Source: Pirellulaceae bacterium
GTDB lineage: Bacteria; Planctomycetota; Planctomycetia; Pirellulales; Pirellulaceae
Assembly: GCA_026004795.1 (NCBI GenBank)
Contig: BPJV01000005.1
Span: 186,001-250,000, forward strand
DNA length: 64,000 nucleotides
Direction: 5' to 3'
Shown here: piece by piece, positions 19,891 through 30,072 of the stretch
How the letters are laid out: each line of letters begins with the position of its first letter
Numbering within the stretch: the first letter of the stretch is position 1
Notes under the pieces: generated by a model
What the model saw: only the letters and a program-made list of their open reading frames with translations
The model's database searches: none
What the model was told of the DNA's origin: nothing
Made by a program: the position numbers and the translations under genes

Positions 19891-22395
19891 TCACAGCCAG
19901 CCCATCGCGACCAGAGAGTGACGGACGACGAGCCCGGCCACGACCACGCTGACCATGCTCATTAGTTTGATAAGGATATTCAAGCTCGGGCCGCTGGTGT
20001 CCTTGAACGGATCACCCACGGTATCGCCCACCACCGCGGCCTTGTGCGCTTCAGAGCCCTTGCCTCCTAGGTTGCCGCCCTCGATAAACTTCTTGGCATT
20101 GTCCCAACTTCCTCCGGAGTTTGCCATGAATACGGCGACACAAAAACCGCTGGCGAGCGAACCGGCCAGCAATCCGAGTACGCCACCTACTCCCAGCACC
20201 AACCCGGTGAGCACGGGAGTTAGTAACCCGAGCAAGGAGGGGAGAACCATTTCACGTTGCGCTGCCTTGGTGCTGATCTGAACCGGGCGGGCATAATCGG
20301 GCTTGGTGGTTCCTTCCAAGATGTCCGGATTGTCGCGAAGTTGGCGACGAACCTCCTCGACCATGCCGTGAGCGGCTCGACCGACCGCTTTCATGGTCAT
20401 GGCGCAGAAGACGAATGTCGCCATCGCTCCCAAAAACACTCCGATCAATACGCGGGGGTTCATTACCGTTGCCGCGTAGTAGTTGGCGAAATCGAGCAGC
20501 GTGGCGATACGCAGATTCACCAGCTCGGCATGGTTGGCCACGATCTCCACGCGCCAATGATCGGACTGCGTTGTATCCAGTGCCATCAGTTGGGGAGGGA
20601 TTCTGGCTGGTCCTTGCGTAAAGTCGAGCCCGTTCCACTGCTCGGTTAGGGTGGGTGAGGTTTTCAGGAGGTAAGGCATGGCCAGGAAACCTTGATGTTG
20701 CTCCCCCGATTTGGCCAGTACGAAGCCAGGGGACAGCTTGTACAATCCGTCCTCGACTAGCTCCACCACCGCGCTATCGGCCCATCGTTGGAAACCGATG
20801 CGTACCTCTTCCACGTAGGCTGCGAGCAAAGCCAAGGCGGTCAGGGCAGCCGAGCCGATGGCAAAACCTTTGCCTGTGGCCGCCGTGGTGTTCCCCAAGG
20901 AATCGAGGGCGTCAGTGCGCTGGCGAACCGTGGGCTCCAGTCCTGCCATCTCCGCATTGCCGCCCGCATTGTCGGCGATCGGTCCATACGCATCAGTGGC
21001 TAGCGTGATTCCCAAAGTGCTGAGCATGCCCACTGCAGCGATACCGACGCCATAGAGTCCAAGAGCGAAGTAGGGTGGGTTGTTCAGTTGCCATCCACAG
21101 GCGAAACCAAATGCTAAGAGCATGCCGATGCAGATGATCAGCACGGGAGCCCATACGCTCCCCATGCCATCGGCGATGCCGCCGATGATGATCGTGGCCG
21201 GCCCCGTTTCTGCTTCACGGGCCAATCGTCGCGTCGGAGCGTACTCGTCGCTGGTTACGTACTCGGTGTACTTGCCGATGAGCCATCCGGCCATCAGCCC
21301 CACGATGACACTGACGGCGATTCCCGGAATGGGGCCCAGTTGGGCCCCGGGAACCCGTGGCATCAACCACCAGCAAAGGGCCACCGTAGCGAGGCACACG
21401 GCGAACGAAGAAAAATTGATTCCACGACTGAGGGCGGCCAGCAGGTTCTTCTGACTCGTATCCTCATCCGTCCGCACCAGGTAGATGCCCGCGATGGAGA
21501 GGAGGATTCCGACGCCTGCCAAGGCCATGGGGAGGAGGACGGCATGGAGTTGATTCGCGTGGCGCTGTTCGGGAGTGAGGTCCGGGACCAGATAGGGACT
21601 GGCGAATGCCGCGACTCCCAAGGCGGCGCTGGCTAAGATCGAGCCGCAATACGATTCGTACAAGTCGGCTCCCATCCCCGCCACATCGCCCACATTGTCG
21701 CCTACATTGTCCGCGATTGTCGCCGGATTCATCGGGGAATCTTCGGACATGCTCTGTTCGACTTTGCCCACCAGGTCGGCGCCCACGTCGGCCGCTTTGG
21801 TGAAAATGCCGCCGCCGACTCGTGCAAAAAGCGCTTGAGCACTAGCCCCCATGCCGAAGCACAACATGGCCACGGTGATCGCTTCGAGGCTCATGCGATG
21901 TTCCTCCCCGGCCAAGGCAGGAACGATCCAAAAGAGGATGGCGAACCAAGTAGTAATGTAGGCCAGGCCCAAACCGACCACCGTCAGCCCCATCACTGCA
22001 CCACTGCGAAAGGCCACTCGTAAGCCCTGATTCAAGGAATGGCGAGCAGCCGCTGCTGTCCGCGGGCTGGCCTGGGTGGCAGTCTTCATTCCTAACCAGC
22101 CACTTAGACCGGAAAAGAATCCCCCGGTTAGGAAGGCGATGGGCACAAATTTGCTTTGCAAGCCGAACTGGAAAGCCGCTACTGCCAACAGTGCGGCGAT
22201 AACGAAGAACACCAGGGTAACCACCACGTATTGCTGGCGGAGATACGCATTGGCCCCATCCCGCACGGCGGCGGCGATCGACCGCATCTCCTCGGTCCCC
22301 TCATCCTGTTGCATCATCCAGCGGTAGAAAACCCACGCTTGAATCAAGGCGACCATCGAAGCAGCGAAAGCGATCCCCCAAATGAGCACGTCCAT
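19891..22395 (-). CDS. hppA: Membrane-bound ion-translocating pyrophosphatase
   Basis: This is an integral membrane PPase that couples PPi hydrolysis to H+ or Na+ pumping. Diagnostic motifs are [31 protein letters not shown] and [25 protein letters not shown] carries Ala where K+-independent enzymes have Lys, so the K+-dependent subfamily is expected. [17 protein letters not shown] lies near the C-terminus. At 834 residues it is longer than most bacterial members. About 100 residues between AAYVEEVR and [13 protein letters not shown] (about 535-645) form an extra soluble segment, replacing the usual short loop. The pumped ion cannot be decided from these motifs alone. Confidence 0.95.
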   Translation of the reverse strand: MDVLIWGIAFAASMVALIQAWVFYRWMMQQDEGTEEMRSIAAAVRDGANAYLRQQYVVVTLVFFVIAALLAVAAFQFGLQSKFVPIAFLTGGFFSGLSGWLGMKTATQASPRTAAAARHSLNQGLRVAFRSGAVMGLTVVGLGLAYITTWFAILFWIVPALAGEEHRMSLEAITVAMLCFGMGASAQALFARVGGGIFTKAADVGADLVGKVEQSMSEDSPMNPATIADNVGDNVGDVAGMGADLYESYCGSILASAALGVAAFASPYLVPDLTPEQRHANQLHAVLLPMALAGVGILLSIAGIYLVRTDEDTSQKNLLAALSRGINFSSFAVCLATVALCWWLMPRVPGAQLGPIPGIAVSVIVGLMAGWLIGKYTEYVTSDEYAPTRRLAREAETGPATIIIGGIADGMGSVWAPVLIICIGMLLAFGFACGWQLNNPPYFALGLYGVGIAAVGMLSTLGITLATDAYGPIADNAGGNAEMAGLEPTVRQRTDALDSLGNTTAATGKGFAIGSAALTALALLAAYVEEVRIGFQRWADSAVVELVEDGLYKLSPGFVLAKSGEQHQGFLAMPYLLKTSPTLTEQWNGLDFTQGPARIPPQLMALDTTQSDHWRVEIVANHAELVNLRIATLLDFANYYAATVMNPRVLIGVFLGAMATFVFCAMTMKAVGRAAHGMVEEVRRQLRDNPDILEGTTKPDYARPVQISTKAAQREMVLPSLLGLLTPVLTGLVLGVGGVLGLLAGSLASGFCVAVFMANSGGSWDNAKKFIEGGNLGGKGSEAHKAAVVGDTVGDPFKDTSGPSLNILIKLMSMVSVVVAGLVVRHSLVAMGWL

Positions 22396-22966
22396 GGATG
22401 TCGTTTCCTATTGAGCGTCTTGAATCCGCACGATGCGTGTCTCGCGGTTTTGCCCCCTTGGCAGGGAAGCTGAATACGCCAGTTCGGTAAGGACGGTTGG
22501 CAAGCGAAAAGGCTCCGGCACTACCTCTTCCCGTTCATTCTCGGGTATTGTTGCCATGTTTTCCCTTGTCGTGGAATTCGTGGCAGGTTTCGTTCCCTTA
22601 GGATTAGACCAAAGTTTTTGGTGGGCGACAATCAGGGTTGCCAACCCTTTTGGCGATCACCCGATCGACCAATGGACCGGAGACGGAATGTCCAGTCGTC
22701 GAAGGTGCGCCAAGTCATGCAATCTCTGTGCCGTACGGCCATAGGGGAGGCGATGTGGTTGCCATTTTCCCAGCGACTGCCACCATAACATGCGCTGGGG
22801 GGGGCGGGCCCATTGGAACTGCGAGCTAGATGGCCCTTCGGGCTTTCGGGGGGCTGCTTCGGGCAGCGCGCAGCGAGGCCGCGAGTTGCATCCAGTATGA
22901 TGAGGGGCAGAGTTACCCATCGTGGGGTGCGAAAAATGGTGCCCGGTGTCTTGACGGAGGAAGAGC
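22396..22966. other. Divergent intergenic region
   Basis: This 571-base gap separates hppA (minus) from the nuclease gene (plus). It presumably holds both promoters. I see no convincing gene or RNA. The right end provides GGAGG before ATG 22967. Confidence 0.55.
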
Positions 22967-24238
22967 ATGCCAAGTTTTGTCCATGCTGCAGACCTGCATT
23001 TGGATAGCCCGTTGAGGGGGTTGGAGCGCCATGAGGGGGCTCCCGTTGCGGATATCCAGATCGCTACGCGTCGTGCGTTGGAGAACCTTGTGGAGTTGGC
23101 CATCGATCGGCGGGTCGACGCCGTCGTGTTGGCTGGCGACTTGTACGACGGCAATTGGGACGACTACCACACGGGGCTTTTTTTTACTCATCAGATGGGG
23201 CGGCTGCGCGAAGCAGATATTCCGGTGGTTGCCATCGCTGGCAACCACGATGCGATCAGCAAGATGACGCGTTCGCTACCTTTGCCCGACAATTTTCAAT
23301 TGCTCGGACACCAACAAGCGGAAACGGCATCCTTGCCGAAACTGCGTCGAGCCGGTTTGGCCATTCACGGGCGTTCCTTTGGCAAGCAAGCGGAACGGGA
23401 ACGGATAGTGGTCGAGTACCCGCCTGCAGTACCGGGGATGTTCAACATTGGTCTGCTCCATACCTCGCTCAGCGGCAGCGAAGGCCATGACCCTTATGCC
23501 CCCTGCACGATCGAGGATTTGCATGCCAAGCAATACGATTATTGGGCGCTGGGACATGTTCACCAGCGGCAAATCGTCTCTCGCGACCCGTGGGTGATAT
23601 ACAGTGGGAATACTCAGGGGCGGCATATTCGCGAAACGGGAGAAAAGGGATGCTATGTGGTGGAGGTCCATGCCGATGGCAGCGTTCATCCCACCTTTCA
23701 TGCGTTGGACGTGGTCCGTTGGGTACATTGCCAGGTGGACGCTGGCAGCTACGAGCGGCCAGAGGATGTGCTCGAGGATGTGGAGTCCAGGATTTGCGAA
23801 TTGTTGCCGCGCCATGAAGGGCGTTTGATGGCGCTGCGCGTCGAGGTGGGGGGGCCGTGTCGATTCCACGAGCGGTACGCGGCCGCGCGCACGCACTGGG
23901 ACCATCAGGTGCGGGGGTTGGCCGCCGGTCTGGCCCCGGGGCGGTTGTGGATTGAAAAGGTTCGCTGGACCACACGGCCGTGGCGAGAGCAGGATTGGGG
24001 TGGCGATGGCGATGGGCCAATTGCCGAATTGCTGCATGTCTTCCGCGAGGTGCAAGGGGATGAGGCGACGTTGCGCGAGTTGCGCACGGAGTTGCATGCG
24101 TTGAAACGGAGGTTGCCCCCGGAGGCGATGGGGGATGCCGACGGAATTCGGCTCGACGATTTGCACTGGTTGCGCACCATGCTGGGCGAAGTGGAGCCGA
24201 TGCTGGTGGGGCGCCTGCAGGGAGGAGTGGGGCAGTGA
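22967..24238 (+). CDS. SbcD/YhaO-like metallophosphoesterase (DNA repair exonuclease)
   Basis: The 423-residue calcineurin-like nuclease has the full Mre11/SbcD metal motif series: HAADLHLD (D9, H11), VVLAGDLYDG, IAGNHDA, IGLLHTSL and GHVHQRQ. It begins like YhaO (DLHLDSPLRGLERH). The C-terminal 180 residues form the capping and partner-binding part. GGAGG lies upstream of the ATG. It overlaps the ATPase gene by four bases (GTGA), so the two products are probably made in fixed ratio and form an SbcCD/Mre11-Rad50-like complex acting on DNA ends. Confidence 0.88.
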   Translation: MPSFVHAADLHLDSPLRGLERHEGAPVADIQIATRRALENLVELAIDRRVDAVVLAGDLYDGNWDDYHTGLFFTHQMGRLREADIPVVAIAGNHDAISKMTRSLPLPDNFQLLGHQQAETASLPKLRRAGLAIHGRSFGKQAERERIVVEYPPAVPGMFNIGLLHTSLSGSEGHDPYAPCTIEDLHAKQYDYWALGHVHQRQIVSRDPWVIYSGNTQGRHIRETGEKGCYVVEVHADGSVHPTFHALDVVRWVHCQVDAGSYERPEDVLEDVESRICELLPRHEGRLMALRVEVGGPCRFHERYAAARTHWDHQVRGLAAGLAPGRLWIEKVRWTTRPWREQDWGGDGDGPIAELLHVFREVQGDEATLRELRTELHALKRRLPPEAMGDADGIRLDDLHWLRTMLGEVEPMLVGRLQGGVGQ

Positions 24239-27200
24239 GAATCTCACGTCTGGAATTGTTGCGATACGGTCCTTTTGACAATCAAGTGCTCGAATTCGCG
24301 GATGACGGTCGCGGATTGCATTGTGTCTTTGGACCGAATGAGGCGGGGAAGAGTTCTGCCCTGGCCGCGGTGATCGATTTCCTGTTCGGCTTCGAGCGCC
24401 AGACACGAGCCAACTTTCGCTATGGCAATTCCGAATTGCGGATTGGGGCAGAGGTCGTGTGGGAGGATGGGCGGCGACTGCGCGCGGTGCGTCGCAAGGG
24501 GATCAAGCACACGTTGCTCGACCCGGAGAGCGGCAAGCCCCTGGATCCGCGATGGTTGCGCGAAAGCCTGGCCGGTCTGAGCCCCGAGGTTTTTCGGCGC
24601 CGCATGGGGATCGATTACGACATCGTCCGCGAGGGGCGTGTGCAGGTGCAGGCAGGAAAGGGGGAACTGGGGGAGGCGCTGTTTGCGGCCGGCAGCGGGT
24701 TGACCAACCTCCTGCGATTGCGGCAGGATCTGCAGCAGGAGATGGACGAGCTATTCAAGCCGTCGGGGACCAAGCCCGCACTGAATGCTGCCATTGCCGA
24801 ATACAAGAAGTTGCGAGAAGAACAGGCTGCCGCCTCCTTGCCCACCGACCGATGGGCAAGCAGCAAACGGGCGTTGGACGAGGTGCAGCGACGCCTCGAT
24901 GCGGCGCGTGCTGCAGTCAGAGAGCTGGACGCGGCCAGGCAACATTGGCAGCGCGCGGTGGATGCATTGCCGCTAGTCCGCCGACGTGATGAACTGATCG
25001 ATCGCCTGGCTGCAGTGAAGCACGTGCCCTTGTTGGACGGTCATTTTTCCGAGCGACGCCGGGAAGCGATCAGTCGCCGCTTGTTGGCCGAATCGCAGCT
25101 GCAGGAGGCCGCCGAGCGGCTCGACAAGTTGCGGGCCGAGCTCGAGCAGATCGCCGTGCCTAACAAACTGATGGCGCACGCAGAGGAGATCCGCGAACTT
25201 TCCCAAGAGCTAGGGGCCTATCGTCAGGCAGTGCAGCAGCGGACCCCTGTCCGCGACCGGTTGGAAGTCCTCGAACAGGAAATCGCCGGCTTGTGGCAGC
25301 AGTGGCAGCAGTTCAACAGGGGAGAATCTGCCGAGCCGCAGTGCGTTACCAGAGCCCAGCGCGAGCGCATCGCGGAGCTGGCCGAGCTGCGCACGCGCTA
25401 TGTTGCCGAATACCAACAGATCCAACAATCGGTCGATCGATTGCGAACTGAGGCTTGCGCGAGGAAAAACGCTCTCGATGCGCTTCCTTCCCCCCCGGAT
25501 ACCGGCGAGCTCGTGCGGCGGATCAATGCCGCTCGGCAACTGGGAGATGTGGAGGTACGACTCGACAGTTTGCGCAGCAAGTTGGCGCACCTGGAACAAC
25601 AGGCCGCAACGGAGTCGAGAAAGTTGCAGTTGAAGGACGCGACGCTTGATCGGCTAGCCGTGTTGCCGATCCCCGATGAGTCCATCGTGGAACGGTTTGA
25701 GCAGAGTTTGGAACGGTTGCAGCTGCAACGGACCCAGCTCCAGCAGCAGTGCACGGAGCTGGAGAAGAGGATCGCGGTTCGAGAAAGCGAACTCAGTACG
25801 TTGCAGGGCCAGGATGCATTGCCCACGGTGGCGGATTTGCAATCGGCGCGGCAGCATCGCGATGCGCTGTGGAAGCAGATTCTGCTCGTCAACCACCGCG
25901 AGGAGTCATTCGCCGAGGACGGGCCGGTCGACGGCGAGCCGACGGAGGACTGGACGAAGCTCGGGCAACAGTTCGAACGGGCGATGGCCCAGGCCGATGA
26001 AATCGCCGACCGGTTGTGGCGGGAGGCCGGCAAGGTGGCCGAGCGGGCAGGGCAGATTGCGGAGCTGGCCGGTTGGCGTACCGAACTAAGTAAGCTGCAC
26101 GAGGAACAGTGTCGATTGGATGCCGAGCTGCGTGTGGAAACCGAGCGGTGGCGCAGGCACTGGCAAGCCGCCGGTATTGAGCCCCGGGAGCCACGGGGCA
26201 TGCGGACCTGGCTGAGAAGGTATCACGAAGTGCTCATCAAGCTCGACCAGATTCAGGAGGTGCGCGCAGAGATCACCGCCGGGCAGCAGCGTATTGAGCA
26301 GACGCGAGAGCTCTTGGCTGCCGCCCTCCAAAACGTGGGACAGACGCTGGACGAAGCCGCAGGTCTGCGGGGGTGGGTCGAGCAAGCGGAGGCGGTGGCC
26401 GAGCATCTGGAGGAACAACGCCAGCAGCGACGGGCCGGCGAGACGGAATGGCGACGTGTCGAGAAGGATCTGGAGCGAGAGCAACGAAGATTGCAGCACG
26501 CCCAATCGCAACTCGATGCATGGGAGACTCAATGGCGGTCCGCCGTGGAGTCGCTGAACCTCTCCCCCGATCTCTCTCCCGCCGAGGCGCAGGCGGTGCT
26601 GGAAACGATTCGCGAGTTGGATCAACGCCAGCAGGCGACGGCAGAGTTGCGGCGCCAGTTGCAGCGCAACGAGGAGGTTTACCAGCGTTTTCAACGGGTG
26701 CTTGCAGCACTGCTTCAGAACATGGGTGAGCAAGCTGGGGGCAACGCGGCGGATACTCTGGTCATCCAGTTGCGTTCGCGTTTGGACGAGGCTGAGAGAC
26801 TCGTCGTCAAACGCGATGAATTGCAAAAGCGAATCGCCGAACAAGAGCGGATCCAGGAGCAGGCCAGAGCCGCATGGTTGCAGGCGGAGACGGAACTGCA
26901 TGCGCTGTGTGAGGAAGCAGGGTGTGATCGCCCGGAAGAACTTCCCGCAGTCGAGCAGCAGTCGCAGACACGGAAGGAGTTGGCCACCGAGTTGCGGTTG
27001 GTCGAGCAGCGATTGCACGAACTGGCCGGAGGGGGCCCGCTCGAGGAGTTGGTGGCGGACGTGCGGCCCATGAATGCCGAGGAGGCTCGCCGCCAATTGC
27101 AGCAGGTCGCCGAGCAGCTGGAGCGAGAGCGTCAGGAATGCGATACCTTGCATGTTCAACTGGGGAAGCTTCAGGAGGTGTTGAAGGCTTGGGATGGAAG

Positions 27201-27771
27201 CGCCGATGGGGCGCGGGCCGCCGCCGAGGCGGAGATGGTGTTGGCGAGAATCAAGGAACACGCCGCCCAATGGGTCCGCTTGAAATTGGCGACGTCTCTG
27301 CTACAGCGAGGCATCCAGCGGTACCGCGAGCAGAACCAAGGCGCGCTGCTCGAACGCGCCAGCCGCCTGTTTCAGCAGCTCACCTTAGGTTCGTTCGAGC
27401 ATCTTGATGTTGATTACGAGTCATCCCCCCAGCCTGTATTGGTCGGTGTACGGCCCAGCGGAAGGCGGGTAGGTGTTGAGGGGATGAGTGAAGGGACTTG
27501 TGACCAACTCTATCTCGCTCTGCGTTTGGCGGCCATGGAAACGTATTTGGAGGAGCATCCTCCGTTGCCGCTGATTGTCGACGACGTTTTGGTCATGTTC
27601 GACGATCGACGAGCGGAGGTGGCCTTGGAGATCCTCGCCCGCATCGCTCGACGCACGCAAGTGATCTACTTTACCCACCATGAGCACTTGATCGATATCG
27701 CCCGCAGCAAGTTGAAGGATGAGCAGTGGCACGAATTGCGGCTGACCGAAACTGCTGCCGTGGCGCAGTAA
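24235..27771 (+). CDS. YhaN-like SMC/Rad50-type ATPase
   Basis: This 1,178-residue ABC-type ATPase has its halves at the two ends and about 900 residues of coiled coil between. Walker A is GPNEAGKSS (residues 33-41). The C-terminal signature region is GMSEGTCDQLYLALRLAAM, followed by Walker B LPLIVDDVLVMFDD and a switch histidine in YFTHHEHL. I found no CxxC zinc-hook motif in the coiled coil, which places it with YhaN rather than SbcC or Rad50. It starts with GTG overlapping the stop of the nuclease gene. It is the predicted partner of that nuclease. Confidence 0.88.
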   Translation: MRISRLELLRYGPFDNQVLEFADDGRGLHCVFGPNEAGKSSALAAVIDFLFGFERQTRANFRYGNSELRIGAEVVWEDGRRLRAVRRKGIKHTLLDPESGKPLDPRWLRESLAGLSPEVFRRRMGIDYDIVREGRVQVQAGKGELGEALFAAGSGLTNLLRLRQDLQQEMDELFKPSGTKPALNAAIAEYKKLREEQAAASLPTDRWASSKRALDEVQRRLDAARAAVRELDAARQHWQRAVDALPLVRRRDELIDRLAAVKHVPLLDGHFSERRREAISRRLLAESQLQEAAERLDKLRAELEQIAVPNKLMAHAEEIRELSQELGAYRQAVQQRTPVRDRLEVLEQEIAGLWQQWQQFNRGESAEPQCVTRAQRERIAELAELRTRYVAEYQQIQQSVDRLRTEACARKNALDALPSPPDTGELVRRINAARQLGDVEVRLDSLRSKLAHLEQQAATESRKLQLKDATLDRLAVLPIPDESIVERFEQSLERLQLQRTQLQQQCTELEKRIAVRESELSTLQGQDALPTVADLQSARQHRDALWKQILLVNHREESFAEDGPVDGEPTEDWTKLGQQFERAMAQADEIADRLWREAGKVAERAGQIAELAGWRTELSKLHEEQCRLDAELRVETERWRRHWQAAGIEPREPRGMRTWLRRYHEVLIKLDQIQEVRAEITAGQQRIEQTRELLAAALQNVGQTLDEAAGLRGWVEQAEAVAEHLEEQRQQRRAGETEWRRVEKDLEREQRRLQHAQSQLDAWETQWRSAVESLNLSPDLSPAEAQAVLETIRELDQRQQATAELRRQLQRNEEVYQRFQRVLAALLQNMGEQAGGNAADTLVIQLRSRLDEAERLVVKRDELQKRIAEQERIQEQARAAWLQAETELHALCEEAGCDRPEELPAVEQQSQTRKELATELRLVEQRLHELAGGGPLEELVADVRPMNAEEARRQLQQVAEQLERERQECDTLHVQLGKLQEVLKAWDGSADGARAAAEAEMVLARIKEHAAQWVRLKLATSLLQRGIQRYREQNQGALLERASRLFQQLTLGSFEHLDVDYESSPQPVLVGVRPSGRRVGVEGMSEGTCDQLYLALRLAAMETYLEEHPPLPLIVDDVLVMFDDRRAEVALEILARIARRTQVIYFTHHEHLIDIARSKLKDEQWHELRLTETAAVAQ

Positions 27772-28018
27772 CCGGACGCTGGCCGGTGCCCTCCGCCGGC
27801 TCGTCGTCGCCATCGAGTCCGTTGGGGAAGGTGGGCTGGGAGGGGTAGTGGAGCCTTGATTGTCGGCTAGGGAAGAGGGGGAGTTGTGGGTGGTCGGTGG
27901 CCGGAATTGGCTCATAATAGAGGAGATGAGCAAACGGTCAGGCGACGCGGCATCGTGGAACCTGGCGCAGGGAGTGTCCTCCCCGCCCACCTAGGCAATT
28001 CGACAAGGCGATTTAGTG

Positions 28019-28984
28019 ATGGAAGTAATACTGGCGGCTCCACGCGGATTCTGTGCTGGGGTCCACATGGCGGTAAAGAGTCTCGAATTGGCTCTGCAAC
28101 GGTTTGGGGCACCCGTGTATGTTTACCACGAAATAGTGCACAACCGTCATGTGGTGGACCAGTTCACCCACCAAGGGGCGATCTTTGTCGACGATCTTCA
28201 GCAGGTGCCCGCCGGAGCCACCGTGTTGTTTTCGGCCCACGGCGTTGCGCCGGAGGTGCGTCAGGCGGCCAAGGAACGAAATCTAACGGCTATCGACGCC
28301 ACTTGTCCGTTGGTGACCAAGGTGCATCTCGAAGCGGTACGATTTGCCAAGGCGGGTTATACGATCCTTCTCATCGGCCATGCTGGTCATGACGAAGTGG
28401 TAGGGACGATGGGGGAAGCGCCCGAGGCCATCGTGCTGGTGGAGACCGCCGAGGATGTCGATCGATTGAATTTCTCCGCCGATACGAAGTTGGCCTATTT
28501 GACGCAGACGACCCTGAGTGTCGATGACGCCAACCGCATCATCGACCGCTTGCGGCAGCGATTTCCGTGGATCGAAGGGCCGCCGAAGGAGGACATCTGC
28601 TATGCCACGCAGAATCGTCAAGAAGCGGTCCGTTTGCTCAGCCAACGGGCGGATGTCGTCTTGGTCGTTGGGAGTCAAAACAGCAGCAACAGTCAACGGT
28701 TGCGCGAGTTGGCGGCCGAACGTGGCAAGAACGCCTACTTGATCGATGGACCTCAAGATATCGATCCCGCTTGGTTTACGCCCGATAGTCGAGTCCTGGT
28801 GACGGCTGGGGCCAGCGCGCCGGAGACGCTCGTTGCCGCGGTGGTGCAGTGGTTGCAGGAGCGGTACCAAGCGCGGGTGAGCGCTGAAACGGTGCGCGAG
28901 GAAAAAGTGGTCTTTCCGTTGCCACGTCCGCTGCGGGATGCAGCGAAGGACCCTGCAGTAGCCTCCTCCCCGGCGGCGAGCTGA
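28019..28984 (+). CDS. ispH: 4-hydroxy-3-methylbut-2-enyl diphosphate reductase
   Basis: This is the last enzyme of the MEP isoprenoid pathway, reducing HMBPP to IPP and DMAPP with a [4Fe-4S] cluster. The three ligand cysteines are visible in PRGFCAGV (C12), DATCPLV and DICYATQNR. The substrate-binding histidine and TQTTLS motifs (YHEIVHN, GHAGHDE, LTQTTLS) are intact, as is [11 protein letters not shown] near the end. It has 321 residues, normal length. ATG 28019 is preferred to the GTG one codon upstream. It is cytoplasmic and the first of a possible ispH-pyrB-pyrC run. Confidence 0.95.
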   Translation: MEVILAAPRGFCAGVHMAVKSLELALQRFGAPVYVYHEIVHNRHVVDQFTHQGAIFVDDLQQVPAGATVLFSAHGVAPEVRQAAKERNLTAIDATCPLVTKVHLEAVRFAKAGYTILLIGHAGHDEVVGTMGEAPEAIVLVETAEDVDRLNFSADTKLAYLTQTTLSVDDANRIIDRLRQRFPWIEGPPKEDICYATQNRQEAVRLLSQRADVVLVVGSQNSSNSQRLRELAAERGKNAYLIDGPQDIDPAWFTPDSRVLVTAGASAPETLVAAVVQWLQERYQARVSAETVREEKVVFPLPRPLRDAAKDPAVASSPAAS

Positions 28985-29066
28985 TGTCCTAGAATGGCCC
29001 CACAACGCCCGGCAAGAGCGTCCGTTGCCGGTTGTTGCTGAAATCGCGTGGTACCGGGGCAGGAGC

Positions 29067-30044
29067 ATGGTGGAGCTCGAGGGAAGACTGAGGGAACTGG
29101 CGGCCGCTTGGCGGTGTCGGCATTTGTTGGATCTGGAGAGCCTAGAGGCCAACGAGCTGACTACGCTACTGGAAGCGGCCGATTTGTTTGCCGAGCATTT
29201 TCGACGCCGGCGAGGCAAGCTGTCGCTGCTGGCCGGTCGCACCGTCGCCAACCTTTTTTTCGAAAACAGTACGCGGACGCGGAATAGTTTTTCTTTAGCG
29301 GCCAAGCGACTGGGGGCCGATACCATCGAATTCTCCTCGGCCGGTTCGTCGGTGGCCAAAGGAGAAACCTTCATCGATACGGCGAAAACCATCGAAGCGA
29401 TGGGGGTCGACGCCGTCGTCACGCGTCACTCGACGCCGGGCACCTCGCATCTGCTGGCCCGACATCTCCAGTGCAGCGTGTTGAATGCCGGAGATGGGCC
29501 GCACGAGCATCCCACCCAAGGGCTGCTGGATATTCTCACCATCCGCCAGCAGCGTGGACGCATTGAAGGGTTGACGGTTGCCTTGGTGGGCGATATCGCC
29601 CATTCGCGCACGGCGCGCAGCAACATATGGGGGCTCAAGAAGTTAGGGGCTCACGTGATCGTCTGTGGGCCGCGAACGTTGGTCTCCCCTCAATGGGCCG
29701 AGTTGGGGGTGGAGGTGGCCTACAACCTGGACGAAATCTTGCCGCGCTGCGATGTGCTGAATCTGCTGCGTATTCAGTTCGAGCGGCAAGCGACGAGGCC
29801 TTTTCCCTCGGTGCGCGAGTATGCCCTGCTTTATGCCATGAACGCCGACCGCATTGCACGCAGCAAGCCGGACATCTTGATCATGGCCCCGGGGCCCATC
29901 AATCGCGGCGTGGAGATTACTCCGGACGTGGCCGACGGTCCCCACTCGGTCATTCTCCAACAAGTAAGCAACGGCATCGCCGTGCGCATGGCCGCTCTGT
30001 GGCTCCTGTTACACAGCACTCGCGCCGACGATTGGGTGACCTAG
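29067..30044 (+). CDS. pyrB: Aspartate carbamoyltransferase catalytic chain
   Basis: This enzyme catalyses carbamoyl phosphate plus aspartate to carbamoyl aspartate in pyrimidine synthesis. The carbamoyl-phosphate motif FFENSTRTR, the mobile loop lysine in [28 protein letters not shown] and [12 protein letters not shown] are all present, so it should be catalytic. It has 325 residues from ATG 29067. AGGAG sits only one base before that ATG, so GTG 29070 may be the real start. The next gene begins 28 bases downstream. No pyrI regulatory subunit is in the window. Association with the dead dihydroorotase homologue next door is likely by analogy to Pseudomonas. Confidence 0.93.
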   Translation: MVELEGRLRELAAAWRCRHLLDLESLEANELTTLLEAADLFAEHFRRRRGKLSLLAGRTVANLFFENSTRTRNSFSLAAKRLGADTIEFSSAGSSVAKGETFIDTAKTIEAMGVDAVVTRHSTPGTSHLLARHLQCSVLNAGDGPHEHPTQGLLDILTIRQQRGRIEGLTVALVGDIAHSRTARSNIWGLKKLGAHVIVCGPRTLVSPQWAELGVEVAYNLDEILPRCDVLNLLRIQFERQATRPFPSVREYALLYAMNADRIARSKPDILIMAPGPINRGVEITPDVADGPHSVILQQVSNGIAVRMAALWLLLHSTRADDWVT

Positions 30045-30072
30045 GAAGGATAGGCTTGGTAGGGGCGAAGCA

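Noticed and set aside
27926-27994. Short frame MSKRSGDAASW... after GAGGAG, upstream of ispH
   Set aside because: The purine run touches the ATG with no spacing and the 22-residue product has no recognisable feature.
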